DNA of 64,000 nucleotides from Pectobacterium actinidiae (GCF_000803315.1 NZ_JRMH01000001.1:2356001-2420000), one strand, 5' to 3'. Positions 1 through 9,672 are shown, counted from the first letter of the stretch. Made by a program: numbers and translations. Notes: a model not told the origin generated them from the sequence alone.

Positions 1-319
1 CAGCACCACCGATGAAATCAAACGCAACGCACAGGAAAAAGGCTTAACGCTGCGTCAGGTTGCGCTGGAAGCCGCGTCACCGCGTCCCGTCTTCAGCGGC
101 ACGCCTGAGCAGGTGGCGGATGGTTTACAGCGCTGGTTTGAAAACGGTGCGGCCGACGGTTTCATTATTCAGGGCGGCACGCCGGATACGCTCAACCACT
201 TTGTCGATCGCGTCGTTCCTCTGCTACAACAGCGTGGCCTGTTCCGTCAGGAATATCCTGGCTACACACTGCGGGAAAATCTGGCGCTGGATTATCCGGT
301 GAATCAATTCACGCGCTAA
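1..319 (+). CDS. C-terminal end of a flavin-dependent monooxygenase (NtaA/SnaA/DszA type), partial
   Basis: The reading frame is open from base 2 to the stop at 319, so only about the last 105 residues are present and the start lies outside the window. The fragment contains FSGTPEQVAD followed by a tryptophan-containing helix (GLQRWFENGAADGFII) and a tail ending REYPGYTLRENLALDYP. This is the usual ending of bacterial luciferase-fold, FMNH2-dependent monooxygenases of the nitrilotriacetate/alkanesulfonate/dibenzothiophene type. Those enzymes often sit beside ABC importers for sulfur or nitrogen compounds, and here two solute-binding proteins, a permease and an ATPase follow on the same strand. 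The substrate cannot be inferred from the fragment. Confidence 0.72.
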   Translation, partial: STTDEIKRNAQEKGLTLRQVALEAASPRPVFSGTPEQVADGLQRWFENGAADGFIIQGGTPDTLNHFVDRVVPLLQQRGLFRQEYPGYTLRENLALDYPVNQFTR

Positions 320-341
320 TTCGCGCAACAGGAGATTCACT

Positions 342-1277
342 GTGAAACGTTCCCCATTTATCACGCTAACCCACGTGGCGGCACTTTTGAGTACCACGCT
401 GGTGGCAAACGTGCAGGCGCAAGACGCGGGTTTCGTGAGCCGTATCGATCTGAAAGCCAACCAAACGCCTATTCGTACCGATAAAAATGCTGAGGCCATT
501 GCACAGATTCCGGCTCATTTCAAATTCGTCACACCGGGTAAATTGACGATTGCCGTTTCAGCGCTCAGTTCACCGCCGCTGTCACTGCTGGCTGACGATA
601 ACAAAACGCTTATCGGCAGCGATGCCGATATTGCGCGACTGGTGGCTGACGGCCTCGGGCTGGAGCTAAAGCTGGTGCCCGCCTCTTGGGAAGACTGGCC
701 GCTGGGCATCACAGCGGGGAAATACGACGCCGCCATTTTTAATATCACGGTAACGAAACTGCGCAAAGAAAAGTTCGACTTCGCCACGTATCGCATTGAT
801 ACGCTAGGTTTCTACGTGAAATCGACCAGCAAGATTACGTCGATTAACAAGCCAGAAGACGTCGCAGGTCTGAAAGTGATTGTCGGTTCTGGCACCAATC
901 AGGAAAACATTCTGCTGGGCTGGGATCGGCAAAACCGCGCCAGCGGCCTGCCTCTTGTACAACCCGTTTACGTCACCGACGATGCCGCCGCCAACCTGAG
1001 TATTCAGTCCGGGCGCGTCGATGCGTTTTTCGGCCCGCACTCCATCGGAGCTTATAAAGCGGCGCTGACGGGCAAAACCCGCATGGTGGGCAAAGGCCCG
1101 ACGGTCGCTTACGTCGCAGTCACCACGCAGAAAGGCAACGGACTGGCACAGCCAATCAGCACCGCTATCAATCATGCGATCCACAACGGCAGCTATGCAC
1201 AGGTACTGGATCGCTGGGGTGAAGACGATGAAAAAATCACGCAATCCGTGGTGAACCCGCCGGGTATCGGCGATTAA
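342..1277 (+). CDS. Polar amino acid-type ABC transporter substrate-binding protein (paralogue 1)
   Basis: Periplasmic ligand-binding protein of 311 aa, family 3 (SBP_bac_3, amino-acid type). The start is GTG at 342 because GGAG lies seven bases upstream and the N-terminus is then a clear signal peptide (KR, hydrophobic core, likely cleavage after VQAQ). The mature part has the family's GKYDAAIFNITVT and EKFDFATYR segments, where the ligand pocket and hinge are built. It lies 22 bp after the monooxygenase stop and is followed by a close paralogue, a GNAT gene, and the permease and ATPase of the same import system. Family knowledge says it delivers a small polar ligand to the permease; the actual ligand is unknown. 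The linked monooxygenase suggests a sulfur- or nitrogen-containing compound. Confidence 0.85.
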   Translation: MKRSPFITLTHVAALLSTTLVANVQAQDAGFVSRIDLKANQTPIRTDKNAEAIAQIPAHFKFVTPGKLTIAVSALSSPPLSLLADDNKTLIGSDADIARLVADGLGLELKLVPASWEDWPLGITAGKYDAAIFNITVTKLRKEKFDFATYRIDTLGFYVKSTSKITSINKPEDVAGLKVIVGSGTNQENILLGWDRQNRASGLPLVQPVYVTDDAAANLSIQSGRVDAFFGPHSIGAYKAALTGKTRMVGKGPTVAYVAVTTQKGNGLAQPISTAINHAIHNGSYAQVLDRWGEDDEKITQSVVNPPGIGD

Positions 1278-1348
1278 GTAAAAACAGCACGCCACAAAGT
1301 GACATTGTCACTAAAGCCATTATAAATAGTCACCTGCAAGGGAAAAAA

Positions 1349-2320
1349 ATGCAAAAAGAGATCGCATATTCATCCAACTCACATCGCATACGTCCATCGC
1401 GTTTGACAAGGCTACTGACGGGATCTCTGCTGCTCGGCACGCTGTCTGTCACGACCGGCGCACAGGCAGCCATCGACCTGAAAGCTAACCAGCAGCCGAT
1501 CCATGCACCGAAAAATGCGGAGGCTATTGCGCAGATTCCGGCCGATTTTAAATTCGTCACACCGGGCAAACTCACCGTCGCCATCGCCGCGCTCGGGTCG
1601 TCACCGCCGTTGGCGTTTCTGGCCGATGACAACAAAACCGTAGTGGGCAGCGAGCCGGATATCGCCCGGCTGGTAGCCGATAGCCTCGGGCTGGAACTGA
1701 ACATCGTTCCAACCTCGTGGGAAGACTGGCCGCTTGGCGTGGCTTCCGGTAAATATGATGCCGCCATCATCAATATTACTGTCACTAAGGAGCGCAAGGA
1801 AAAGTTCGATTTCGCCACCTACCGCATCGACTCGCTCGGCTTCTACGTGAAATCCACCAGTAAAATTCAGTCTATCAAGGAAGCGAAGGACATCGCCGGG
1901 CTAAAGATTATTGTTGGTTCCGGCACTAATCAGGAAGCAGTACTGCTGGCGTGGGATAAACAGAATCGCGCCAACGGCCTGCCCGCCTTTCAGCCGATTT
2001 ATGTTACGGACGATGCGGCTGCCAACCTGAGCCTGCAATCCGGCCGTTCTGACGCCTATTTCGGCCCCAACGTGATCGGTGCATACAAAGCAGAGTTGAC
2101 AGGCAAAGTTAAGCATGTCGGTACGGTCAACGGCGGTTACCCCAACGTCGCCCATATCGCGGTCACCACGCGTAAAGGCAGCGGACTGGTACAGCCGATT
2201 AATACCGCGTTGAACGGCGTGATTAAAAGCGGTGAATACGACAAGGTGCTGAACCGTTGGGGAGAAAGTATCGAACGTATCGACCGTTCAGAAATCAATC
2301 CGCCAGGACTGGGCGATTAA
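1349..2320 (+). CDS. Polar amino acid-type ABC transporter substrate-binding protein (paralogue 2)
   Basis: A 323-aa family 3 periplasmic binding protein and a clear tandem duplicate of the preceding gene. Both share the mature N-terminus IDLKANQ.PI, KNAEAIAQIPA.FKFVTPGKLT, the hinge GKYDAAI.NITVTK and an ending NPPG.GD. The signal peptide here is longer (about 45 residues before IDLKANQ). AAGGG stands six bases before ATG 1349. Differences cluster around the predicted ligand lobes, for example LGSSPPLAFLADDNKT against SSPPLSLLADDNKT in the first copy, so the two may bind related but distinct ligands. One permease and ATPase pair downstream probably serves both. The 71-bp gap between the copies shows no terminator. 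Confidence 0.85.
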   Translation: MQKEIAYSSNSHRIRPSRLTRLLTGSLLLGTLSVTTGAQAAIDLKANQQPIHAPKNAEAIAQIPADFKFVTPGKLTVAIAALGSSPPLAFLADDNKTVVGSEPDIARLVADSLGLELNIVPTSWEDWPLGVASGKYDAAIINITVTKERKEKFDFATYRIDSLGFYVKSTSKIQSIKEAKDIAGLKIIVGSGTNQEAVLLAWDKQNRANGLPAFQPIYVTDDAAANLSLQSGRSDAYFGPNVIGAYKAELTGKVKHVGTVNGGYPNVAHIAVTTRKGSGLVQPINTALNGVIKSGEYDKVLNRWGESIERIDRSEINPPGLGD

Positions 2321-2393
2321 TACCGTTCGATGGCTATCGGGACACGCAATGGTTACCGATAGCCCCTATACGCTAACGAATCAGGAGCACCCC

Positions 2394-2948
2394 ATGTCCG
2401 ACGATATTTTCATTGTTACCCAGCCCGAAGATCCTATCGTGGCACCCATTATCGACGGCCTGTTCGCGGAATATGAACAGCGCTACGGCGACTTTTTTGG
2501 CGAACGGGAAAGCGATCCACCAGGCATCTACCAGCAGCCGCACGGCATTTTTATTGCGCTGCTGCGTCACGGCGTTCCCATTGCCACCGGTGCGTTTAAA
2601 CGCTACGACAGCACCACCGCTGAGATTAAGCGGGTATGGACGGATAACTCGCTGCGCCGTCAGGGGCTGGCAGGGAAAGTGATGCAAGAGCTGGAGCAAC
2701 ACGCCCGGCGATTAGGCTATCAGCACTTTTTCCTGACCACCGGTTTCCGCCAGCCTGAGGCCGTGCGCCTCTACCTGAGCCACGGTTATACCCCGCAGTT
2801 CGACATTAACGTCGACCCGGTAACTTACAGTATTCCGCCTTACGATGGGCGACTGCCGTTTAAGAAAGCGCTGTTTGACGCGGCAATGCCACGGATTGCG
2901 CGGCAAACGGAAGTCGATCTTATCGCTCGCCATTTGAAAGTGTGTTGA
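2394..2948 (+). CDS. GNAT-family N-acetyltransferase
   Basis: A predicted 184-aa acetyl-CoA-dependent acetyltransferase. The start at 2394 is preferred over an in-frame ATG at 2349 because AGGAG precedes it by five bases. The acetyl-CoA loop is visible as RRQGLAGKVMQELEQHARRLG (R-x-x-G-x-G/A pattern, quoted in part), followed by the beta-bulge and the C-terminal EAVRLYLSHGYTP motif typical of the fold. It lies between the binding proteins and the permease on the same strand, so it may acetylate the imported compound or its breakdown product, as GNAT genes often do in sulfur-compound or toxic-analogue uptake operons. Substrate unknown. Confidence 0.8.
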   Translation: MSDDIFIVTQPEDPIVAPIIDGLFAEYEQRYGDFFGERESDPPGIYQQPHGIFIALLRHGVPIATGAFKRYDSTTAEIKRVWTDNSLRRQGLAGKVMQELEQHARRLGYQHFFLTTGFRQPEAVRLYLSHGYTPQFDINVDPVTYSIPPYDGRLPFKKALFDAAMPRIARQTEVDLIARHLKVC

Positions 2949-3025
2949 CCCTTGCGCACGGTAATAGCCCTATGCATTCACAACAAAACGACACTTTTTA
3001 GCATCACCTTCAACGGGTATCGATC

Positions 3026-3970
3026 ATGACGCAATCTCTACACACGTCTTCTCAACAGCCACCGCTGAGCCAGACACAGGAACCGCCGTTGAACATTGTT
3101 CCCGCGCGTTACCCTTTTCGCTTTGCCGGTGCGCTGTTTTCTCTGTTTATTTTTGCCGGCATTATTCAGTCAATCGCGCTGAATCCGCGCTGGGAGTGGG
3201 CGGTCTTTGCCGAATGGTTTTTTAATCCCGTAATCCTTGCTGGGCTGGGTCAGACACTGCTATTAACCGCACTGGGTACGTTATTCAGTATTTTTTTCGG
3301 CACCGCGCTGGCGCTGGCCCGGCTTTCGCCGTCTTACCTGCTGTCCACGCTGTCGTGGCTGTATATCTGGCTGTTCCGATCGCTGCCGCTGATTCTGGTG
3401 CTAATCATTCTGTACAATTTCTCATATCTCTATGACGAGCTGGCGCTGGGGATCCCCTTCACCTCTATCGTCTTCCTGAACTATCCGACGATTGATCTCC
3501 TGGATCAATTTTCCGTTGCCGTGCTGGGTCTGACGCTGGTGCAATCCGCGTATACAGCGGAAATTATTCGCGGCGGTATTCTTGGCGTGGACGCAGGCCA
3601 GTTTGAAGCCTCTGCGGCACTCGGCCTGCCCGGCGGTCGCCGCACTGTGCGCATCATTCTGCCGCAGGCGCTGCGTTCGATTCTGCCCACCGGTTTTAAC
3701 GAAATCATCAGCCTCGCGAAGGGGACCTCAATTGTCTATGTGCTGGCGCTGCCGGAGCTGTTTTACACCGTCCAGGTCATTTACAACCGTACGCAGCAGG
3801 TTATTCCGCTGCTGATGGTCGCCACTATTTGGTATCTGCTGATCACCACGGTGCTATCCGTCGTCCAATACTACGTGGAACGCTATGTGTCCCGCGGTGC
3901 GGTGCGTGAAATGCCGCCAACGCCGCGCCAGAGACTCGTCCGTTTCCTGACGCGCCAGCGCGCACGCTAA
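3026..3970 (+). CDS. Amino acid-type ABC transporter permease
   Basis: Inner-membrane permease of 314 aa of the His/Glu/Arg type. After a cytoplasmic leader of about 30 residues come at least five hydrophobic spans. The coupling EAA loop is recognisable as [23 protein letters not shown] (quoted in two parts: [14 protein letters not shown] and [12 protein letters not shown]), which binds the ATPase, followed by [17 protein letters not shown], the usual continuation in this family. It is 77 bp after the acetyltransferase and 23 bp before the ATPase, so it is one operon with them. With a single permease gene the transporter is expected to be a homodimer. Long N- and C-terminal tails are slightly unusual. 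Confidence 0.88.
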   Translation: MTQSLHTSSQQPPLSQTQEPPLNIVPARYPFRFAGALFSLFIFAGIIQSIALNPRWEWAVFAEWFFNPVILAGLGQTLLLTALGTLFSIFFGTALALARLSPSYLLSTLSWLYIWLFRSLPLILVLIILYNFSYLYDELALGIPFTSIVFLNYPTIDLLDQFSVAVLGLTLVQSAYTAEIIRGGILGVDAGQFEASAALGLPGGRRTVRIILPQALRSILPTGFNEIISLAKGTSIVYVLALPELFYTVQVIYNRTQQVIPLLMVATIWYLLITTVLSVVQYYVERYVSRGAVREMPPTPRQRLVRFLTRQRAR

Positions 3971-3993
3971 CCCCCAGACTCTGGAGACTCACC

Positions 3994-4818
3994 ATGTCTG
4001 AAGCTATCGATTATTTTGCTCATGCCCGCACCACCATACAGCCACAGCCAGAAAACGCGGTTGGGCTGATCGAAATCCGCAACGTAGCGAAACATTTTGG
4101 TCAGCACAAAGCGCTGGAGGATATCAATCTGACGCTGGCACCCGGCTCTGTCACGGTGATCCTCGGCCCGTCCGGTTCGGGAAAATCCACATTGCTACGC
4201 ACCATTAACCATCTTGAACGCGTAGACGAAGGCTTTATCCGCATCGACGGCGATTACATTGGTTACCGCCGTAAAGGGAATACGCTCTATGAGTTAAAAG
4301 AAAAGGACGTGTTACGCCAGCGCATCAACGTCGGCTATGTATTCCAGAATTTCAATCTGTTCCCCCACCTTTCCGTGTTGGAAAACATCATTGAGGCACC
4401 GCTGGCGCATAAACTGTATTCGCGTCAGGAAGCGGAAGATGTCGCCTTTACCCTGCTGGAAAGCGTCGGGTTACGCCATAAAGCCCAATCTTACCCACGC
4501 CACCTTTCCGGCGGCCAGCAGCAGCGCGTCGCGATTGCCCGCGCGCTGGCGCTCAAGCCGAAAGTCATGCTGTTTGATGAACCGACGTCCGCACTCGATC
4601 CCGAACTGGTTGGCGAGGTGCTGGATGTGATCAAATCGCTCGCCCGCTCCGGCGTGACACTGGTCGTCGTCACACATGAAATCGGCTTTGCGCGCGAAGT
4701 GGCAGACCGCGTGGTGTTCATGGTGGATGGCAAAATTGTCGAAAGCGGGGATTCCTGGCAGGTGTTGAACCATCCCCGTCACCCGCGAACGATCAATTTT
4801 TTGAATAAGGTGTTGTGA
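3994..4818 (+). CDS. Amino acid-type ABC transporter ATP-binding protein
   Basis: A 274-aa ABC ATPase that energises the permease encoded just upstream. Canonical motifs are all present: Walker [11 protein letters not shown]-loop in [16 protein letters not shown], signature LSGGQQQR, Walker [13 protein letters not shown] and the switch histidine in [15 protein letters not shown]. The last segment, with the ending [13 protein letters not shown], is typical of the GlnQ/HisP subfamily. The N-terminus carries an extra 25-30 residues before the first beta strand ([13 protein letters not shown]); an alternative internal start is not supported by an SD, whereas GGAG sits eight bases before ATG 3994. 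No further gene follows on this strand, so this closes the operon. Confidence 0.9.
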   Translation: MSEAIDYFAHARTTIQPQPENAVGLIEIRNVAKHFGQHKALEDINLTLAPGSVTVILGPSGSGKSTLLRTINHLERVDEGFIRIDGDYIGYRRKGNTLYELKEKDVLRQRINVGYVFQNFNLFPHLSVLENIIEAPLAHKLYSRQEAEDVAFTLLESVGLRHKAQSYPRHLSGGQQQRVAIARALALKPKVMLFDEPTSALDPELVGEVLDVIKSLARSGVTLVVVTHEIGFAREVADRVVFMVDGKIVESGDSWQVLNHPRHPRTINFLNKVL

Positions 4819-4897
4819 GGAAAAGAGAAGGCTATTCATTGATGACATACGCATTGGGCTCGCTACGAGTGAGCCTAATGAGATCGCGCGTAAATGA

Positions 4898-5347
4898 TTA
4901 TTTTGCTGCCAATGGCGCAATATACGGGCTGCTATAAACCTGAACCATTACGCTTTTATCCGCATCAAACGTCGCCACCGTCACAACGTCATGAGTGCCC
5001 GCCGCTCGCCAACATTCAGCTTCAACATCGCAACGATCCTGTTTCTCATAACCTATCGACGTCAGGTAACTATGAACCTTGCTGGTATCGTCCGCGCCAT
5101 AGAAGTTCACCGTCCATATTTTAGCTTCCGGCCCCGTTACGTTTGAAAAATTGAAGTCATAGCGAGCGGTAATACGTGGCATTGCTCTTAGAATATCGGG
5201 GGTATAGAACACATATTCCCTTTTGTCTTGCTCGGTATAGTGTGAACTGCCAGCAAAATTCATTTTGATGTAGGGCCATAGAGAACCGACCGCAACAGCA
5301 ATAACGGTGATGCCAAGCACGGCAAAAATTTTCAGCGGTTTACTCAT
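4898..5347 (-). CDS. Small membrane-anchored protein of unknown function
   Basis: A 149-aa protein that I do not recognise. With ATG 5347 as start (GGGGGA lies ten bases upstream) it begins [10 protein letters not shown] and then has one hydrophobic segment (about residues 5-26), which is either an uncleaved anchor or a signal peptide. The rest is soluble, contains two cysteines close together ([15 protein letters not shown]) that could form a disulfide in the periplasm, and ends with a beta-rich tail. It sits alone between the end of the amino-acid importer (convergent) and urtE (same strand, 127 bp upstream). No operon partner is evident. Confidence 0.6.
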   Translation of the reverse strand: MSKPLKIFAVLGITVIAVAVGSLWPYIKMNFAGSSHYTEQDKREYVFYTPDILRAMPRITARYDFNFSNVTGPEAKIWTVNFYGADDTSKVHSYLTSIGYEKQDRCDVEAECWRAAGTHDVVTVATFDADKSVMVQVYSSPYIAPLAAK

Positions 5348-5474
5348 CCTTAATCCCCCTTTCCTTTTTAGCTGAAGATACACAAAAATTATCCGCTTAA
5401 GGCAGTATTTTACAAAATCTGCTCGTTAGGTCTGAAACTTTTGTCCTGCCAGCGTAGCGTTAACGCAACCACAT

Positions 5475-6173
5475 TCAAATCGCCACCAGTCCCCGCACGC
5501 CATCCTGTTCCATCGTTTCACCCCGTCCGCGTTGTATGATTTCCCCACGGGACATCACCAGATAGCTGTCGGCCAGGTCGGCGGCGAAGTCGTAAAATTG
5601 CTCGACCAGCAGAATCGCCATATCGCCACGCTGTGCCAGTTGGCGAATCACCGCGCCAATCTCTTTAATCACCGACGGCTGTATGCCTTCGGTTGGTTCA
5701 TCCAGAATCAGCAACTGTGGTTTACAGGCCAGCGCACGTCCAATCGCCAGCTGTTGCTGTTGTCCGCCGGACAAATCGCCGCCGCGCCGCTGCTTCATTT
5801 CATCCAATACTGGGAAAAGCTGGTAGATCTCATCCGGCACCTGCCGTGCCTGTTTGCCCGGAAAGCGCGATAGTCCCATCAACAGGTTTTCTTCCACGGT
5901 TAACCGTGGAAATATTTCCCGCCCCTGTGGCACGTAGGCAATACCAGACTGCACGCGCTGATAGGGTTTACGCGAGTTAATCGCGTCACCCTGCCAGCGA
6001 ATCGTGCCGGACTTCGCCGGAATCAGCCCCATCAGACATTTCAGCAGCGTAGTTTTTCCGACGCCATTGCGCCCTAACAGGCAAGTAATCTCACCGGGTT
6101 TTACCTCAAAAGACAGGCCGCGCAGAATGTGGCTGCCGCCGTAATATTGATTCAGTTCTGAAATTTCTAACAT
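5475..6173 (-). CDS. urtE: Urea ABC transporter ATP-binding protein UrtE
   Basis: One of two ATPases of the UrtABCDE urea importer, 232 aa. The start is placed at MLEISELNQYYG (6173), one base after the stop of urtD, rather than at an upstream in-frame ATG inside urtD. Motifs: Walker A GRNGVGKTT, Q-loop VPQGREIFPRLTVEENL, signature LSGGQQQQ, Walker B LLILDEPTEGIQPS. GREIFPRLTV and EPTEGIQPS are the features that set branched-chain/urea LivF-like ATPases apart. It is the last gene of the operon. Transport acts on urea delivered by UrtA and powers import together with UrtD. Confidence 0.93.
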   Translation of the reverse strand: MLEISELNQYYGGSHILRGLSFEVKPGEITCLLGRNGVGKTTLLKCLMGLIPAKSGTIRWQGDAINSRKPYQRVQSGIAYVPQGREIFPRLTVEENLLMGLSRFPGKQARQVPDEIYQLFPVLDEMKQRRGGDLSGGQQQQLAIGRALACKPQLLILDEPTEGIQPSVIKEIGAVIRQLAQRGDMAILLVEQFYDFAADLADSYLVMSRGEIIQRGRGETMEQDGVRGLVAI

Positions 6174-6174
6174 G

Positions 6175-7017
6175 TTAGCGCCCCAGATAAACGTCAATCA
6201 CCTGCTCATTCGCCTGCACTTCACGCAGCGATCCTTCCGCCAGCACCTGCCCCTGATGCAGTACGGTGACGCGGTCAGCAATGCTTTCGACAAAGCCCAT
6301 GTCGTGCTCCACGACCATCAGCGAGTGTTTGCCCGCCAGGCTGCGGAACAGCTCGGCGGTATAGGCCGTTTCGGCGTCCGTCATCCCGGCGGCGGGTTCA
6401 TCGAGCAGCAGCAGATGCGGCTCCTGTACCAGTAACATACCGATTTCCAGAAACTGCTTTTGCCCGTGTGACAACAGCCCTGCCGGTCGTTGCCGCTCGT
6501 GACCGAGCCGCAGCAGCGCCAACGTGTCGTCTATACGGTCACGCTGCTCGCTGTTCAGCCTGGCGCGCAGGCTCGCCCACACCGATTTGTCGGTTTTTAG
6601 TGCGATTTCGAGGTTTTCAAATACCGTCAGCGCTTCAAACACCGTCGGCTTCTGGAATTTCCGCCCAATTCCCGCGCGGGCGATATCGACCGGCGATAGC
6701 GTCGTCAGGTCGGTATACTGATCGTAAAATGCTTTGCCGTTATCCGGTCGCGTTTTACCGGTGATGACATCCATCAGCGTGGTTTTCCCCGCACCGTTAG
6801 GGCCAATGATGCAACGCAACTCCCCGATGCCAATCTGCAATGAGAGATCCGTGAGCGCGCGGAAACCGTCAAAGCTCACGTTAATCTTGTCGAGTTGCAG
6901 TACCGGATCGGTCTGATGCCGATGGCGATCCGACGGATGCGGCTGTGCGAACATCGTCTGCGTCTCGACGGTTTGTGCAGGCGCGGGAACCAATGGCTCA
7001 GATAAAGACTCAGTCAT
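6175..7017 (-). CDS. urtD: Urea ABC transporter ATP-binding protein UrtD
   Basis: Second ATPase of the urea importer, LivG-like, 280 aa. Walker A is GPNGAGKTT, the Q-loop IGRKFQKPTVFEALTVFENLEIA, the signature-region variant LLSHGQKQFLEIG and Walker B LLLLDEPAAGMT. The LSHGQKQWLEI-type signature is a hallmark of UrtD as opposed to LivG. It has an N-terminal extension of about 40 residues rich in Pro and Gln before LQLDKINVSFDGF. The gene overlaps the end of urtC by 8 bp and ends one base before urtE, which indicates translational coupling. Confidence 0.93.
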   Translation of the reverse strand: MTESLSEPLVPAPAQTVETQTMFAQPHPSDRHRHQTDPVLQLDKINVSFDGFRALTDLSLQIGIGELRCIIGPNGAGKTTLMDVITGKTRPDNGKAFYDQYTDLTTLSPVDIARAGIGRKFQKPTVFEALTVFENLEIALKTDKSVWASLRARLNSEQRDRIDDTLALLRLGHERQRPAGLLSHGQKQFLEIGMLLVQEPHLLLLDEPAAGMTDAETAYTAELFRSLAGKHSLMVVEHDMGFVESIADRVTVLHQGQVLAEGSLREVQANEQVIDVYLGR

Positions 7018-8098
7018 GTTTCTTCCTCGTCAGCAGTCCAATCACGCCACGCGGCAAAAACAGCGTGACGAGAATAAACATCATCCCCAAAAAGAACAGC
7101 CAATACTCGGGAAAGGCCACGGTAAACCAGCTTTTTGCCCCGTTGACGATACCCGCCCCGAGCAACGGCCCGATCAGCGTCCCGCGTCCCCCCAGCGCCA
7201 CCCAAATGGCGGCTTCGATAGAGTTGGTCGGCGACATTTCGCCTGGATTGATGATGCCAACCTGCGGCACATACAGCGCTCCCGCCAGCCCGCACAGCAC
7301 GGCGGAAAGTATCCAGACAAACAGCTTGAAGCCTTTCGGATCGTAACCACAGAACATCAGACGGTTTTCCGCATCGCGTACCGCCGTCAGCACGCGGCCA
7401 AATTTACTGCGCGCCAGCGCAAATCCCACTAGCAGGCTAGCAATCAACAACAGCACGGTAGCGACAAATAGCCCAATGCGCGTACCAGTTGCCGTAATAG
7501 GGAACCCCAGCAACGTCGTAAAGCCGGTAAACCCGTTATTACCGCCAAAGCCCGTTTCGTTACGGAAGAACAGCAACATTCCGGCGTAGGTCAGCGCCTG
7601 CGTCATGATCGAGAAATACACGCCTTTGATTTTGGAGCGGAACGCGAACCAACCGAACACAAACGCCAGCACACCCGGCACCAGCACGATCAGGCACAGC
7701 GCCCAGGCAAAATACTGGGTTCCCGCCCAGAACCACGGCAGTTCGGTCCACGACAGAAAGGACATAAACGCGGGCATTCCCTCTCCAGCGGCCTGCCGCA
7801 TCAGGTACATGCCCATTGCGTAGCCGCCCAGCGCGAAAAACAGGCCGTGACCGAGCGACAGCAGCCCGGCATAGCCCCACACCAGATCCAGCGCAACGGC
7901 GACAATCGCATAGCACAGGATTTTGCCAATCAGCGTCAGCGTATAAGTGGAGATCGCCAGCGGATGCTCTGCGGGCAGCAGCGCGAGAAACGGCAGGATC
8001 AACAAGGCCAGGAAAACCGCAGCCCCCAGGCCAAGCATGAGTCGCGGTGCACGCTGCGTCAGCGTTATCGTCATGGGTTGCGTAATAGATTGCGTCAT
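7010..8098 (-). CDS. urtC: Urea ABC transporter permease UrtC
   Basis: Inner-membrane permease of 362 aa of the LivM/UrtC type, with about ten hydrophobic spans. The segments VWGYAGLLSLGHGLFFALGGYAMGMYL (seen in the N-terminal third) and AVRDAENRLMFCGYDPKGFK (coupling loop) are characteristic. UrtC differs from LivM by the long insert after the first GHG motif containing PAFMSFLSWTELPWFW. ATG 8098 overlaps the urtB stop as TGATG, so the two permease subunits are made in a coupled manner. They form the heterodimeric urea channel. Confidence 0.94.
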   Translation of the reverse strand: MTQSITQPMTITLTQRAPRLMLGLGAAVFLALLILPFLALLPAEHPLAISTYTLTLIGKILCYAIVAVALDLVWGYAGLLSLGHGLFFALGGYAMGMYLMRQAAGEGMPAFMSFLSWTELPWFWAGTQYFAWALCLIVLVPGVLAFVFGWFAFRSKIKGVYFSIMTQALTYAGMLLFFRNETGFGGNNGFTGFTTLLGFPITATGTRIGLFVATVLLLIASLLVGFALARSKFGRVLTAVRDAENRLMFCGYDPKGFKLFVWILSAVLCGLAGALYVPQVGIINPGEMSPTNSIEAAIWVALGGRGTLIGPLLGAGIVNGAKSWFTVAFPEYWLFFLGMMFILVTLFLPRGVIGLLTRKKHD

Positions 8099-9672
8099 CA
8101 GTCAATCACCCGTCCTTTGAATGCAAACAGCCCCTGTGGCCGCTTCTGAATAAACAGCACGATCAATACCAGAATGACAATCTTGCCCAGCACCGCGCCA
8201 ATCTGCGGTTCCAGCACTTTGTTGAGAATACCAAGGCTGAAGGCGGCGACCACCGTCCCTGCAAGCTGCCCGACGCCCCCCAGCACGACGACGAGGAAGG
8301 AATCGATAATGTAGCCCTGTCCCAGCTCCGGTCCGACGTTACCCAGTTGCGACAGCGCAACGCCTCCTAAGCCCGCGATGCCGGAGCCCAGCCCAAAGGC
8401 CAGCATATCAACGCGGCCGGTCGGCACGCCGCAGCAGTCCGCCATCGCCCGGTTTTGCGTCACTGCCCGCACATTCATGCCAAGGCGAGTTTTATTGAGG
8501 AGTAGCCAGGTGAGCAACAGCACGCCGAGGACGAACACAATCACCGCGATGCGGTTATACGGCAGCACCAGATTTGGCAGCAGACGCAGCCCGCCGGACA
8601 GCCATGCGGGATTGGCGACTTCCAGATTCTGCGTGCCGAACAGCATACGCACCAGTTGGATCAGCATCAGGCTGATGCCCCAAGTCGCCAGCAGCGTTTC
8701 CAGCGGTCGGCCATAAAGATGACGAATCACCGTGCGTTCCAGCACCATACCGACGCCAGCGGTAATAAAGAAGGCAACAGGCAATGCCAGCAACGGATAA
8801 TACGCCAGCCAGCTCGGCGCAAACTGCTGACACAGCGACTGCACCAGCCAGGTTGCGTATGCACCCAGCATCAACATTTCGCCGTGTGCCATGTTGATGA
8901 CGCCCAGCAGCCCGTAGGTGATCGCCAGCCCCAGCGCCGCCAGCAGCAGGATAGAACCGAGCGACAGCCCGGTAAACGCCTGTCCCAGCAGATCGCCGAC
9001 GATCAAACTTTGCTTAATCTGAGTCAGGCTCTCCTGCGCCGCCGCACGCACGCCGGTATCTGGTTCGTTCTGCGCCTGCGTTAACGGCTGTAAGCGTGCC
9101 TGCATATGCGGGTCACCGGTCTGTCCTAAGCGTTTGACCGCCTCAAGGCGCACCAGCGGATTAGGATCGCTTAATTGCCGAGTCGCAATCGCGGTATTCA
9201 GCGCATCGCGTACCTGCGCATCTTTCTCTACGCTAAGGCGCTGCACCAACAGCGGCAACTGTTCCGCACTGCTGTCGCTCTGTAGCTGCCGTACCGCATT
9301 CAGACGCGTTGCGGCGTCATTGCTGACGAGCTGATGCGCGGCCAGCGCGGTGGCAACAAGACCGCGAAGGCGGTTATTCATAAACAGTTTTTTGGTCGCA
9401 CCCACCGGTTCTGCGTTCGCGTCCAGCGGCGTTAATGTGCCCTGCACATCCCTAAACGGCTGCTGGTTCTTATCAAGCACCACCGATTCATCGCGCAGCG
9501 CCTGTAACAGCGGCAAGCGTGCGGGTTCCGGCGCTGCGGCCCATTGCTGCAACAGTTCGGCCTGCTGCGTGCGGCTGGCCGTGGCAAAATCAACCGCAGA
9601 TCCGGCCTGTGCCAGCAGCGGAAGCACCAGACACAGCGACAGCACAAACGTAGATAATCGACAACTCATCAT
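8098..9672 (-). CDS. urtB: Urea ABC transporter permease UrtB
   Basis: A 524-aa permease. Unlike LivH it carries an N-terminal periplasmic region of about 220 residues after a signal peptide (MMSCRLSTFVLSLCLVLPL), with helical repeats such as DPNPLVRLEAVKRLGQTGDPH; this extension is normal for UrtB. The C-terminal half is the LivH-like membrane domain beginning LGLAITYGLLGVINMAHGEM. ATG 9672 is preferred because it gives the signal peptide directly; in-frame ATGs at 9687 and 9717 add residues with no purpose. It is separated from urtA by about 250 bp that include a hairpin at 9831-9858, a common arrangement that lets the binding protein be made in excess. Confidence 0.92.
   Translation of the reverse strand: MMSCRLSTFVLSLCLVLPLLAQAGSAVDFATASRTQQAELLQQWAAAPEPARLPLLQALRDESVVLDKNQQPFRDVQGTLTPLDANAEPVGATKKLFMNNRLRGLVATALAAHQLVSNDAATRLNAVRQLQSDSSAEQLPLLVQRLSVEKDAQVRDALNTAIATRQLSDPNPLVRLEAVKRLGQTGDPHMQARLQPLTQAQNEPDTGVRAAAQESLTQIKQSLIVGDLLGQAFTGLSLGSILLLAALGLAITYGLLGVINMAHGEMLMLGAYATWLVQSLCQQFAPSWLAYYPLLALPVAFFITAGVGMVLERTVIRHLYGRPLETLLATWGISLMLIQLVRMLFGTQNLEVANPAWLSGGLRLLPNLVLPYNRIAVIVFVLGVLLLTWLLLNKTRLGMNVRAVTQNRAMADCCGVPTGRVDMLAFGLGSGIAGLGGVALSQLGNVGPELGQGYIIDSFLVVVLGGVGQLAGTVVAAFSLGILNKVLEPQIGAVLGKIVILVLIVLFIQKRPQGLFAFKGRVID

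Noticed and set aside
4850..4880. Inverted repeat CATTGGGCTC...GAGCCTAATG after the ABC ATPase gene, considered as a terminator
   Set aside because: Not followed by a T-run on either strand; may still act as a weak stem, but not strong enough to list.
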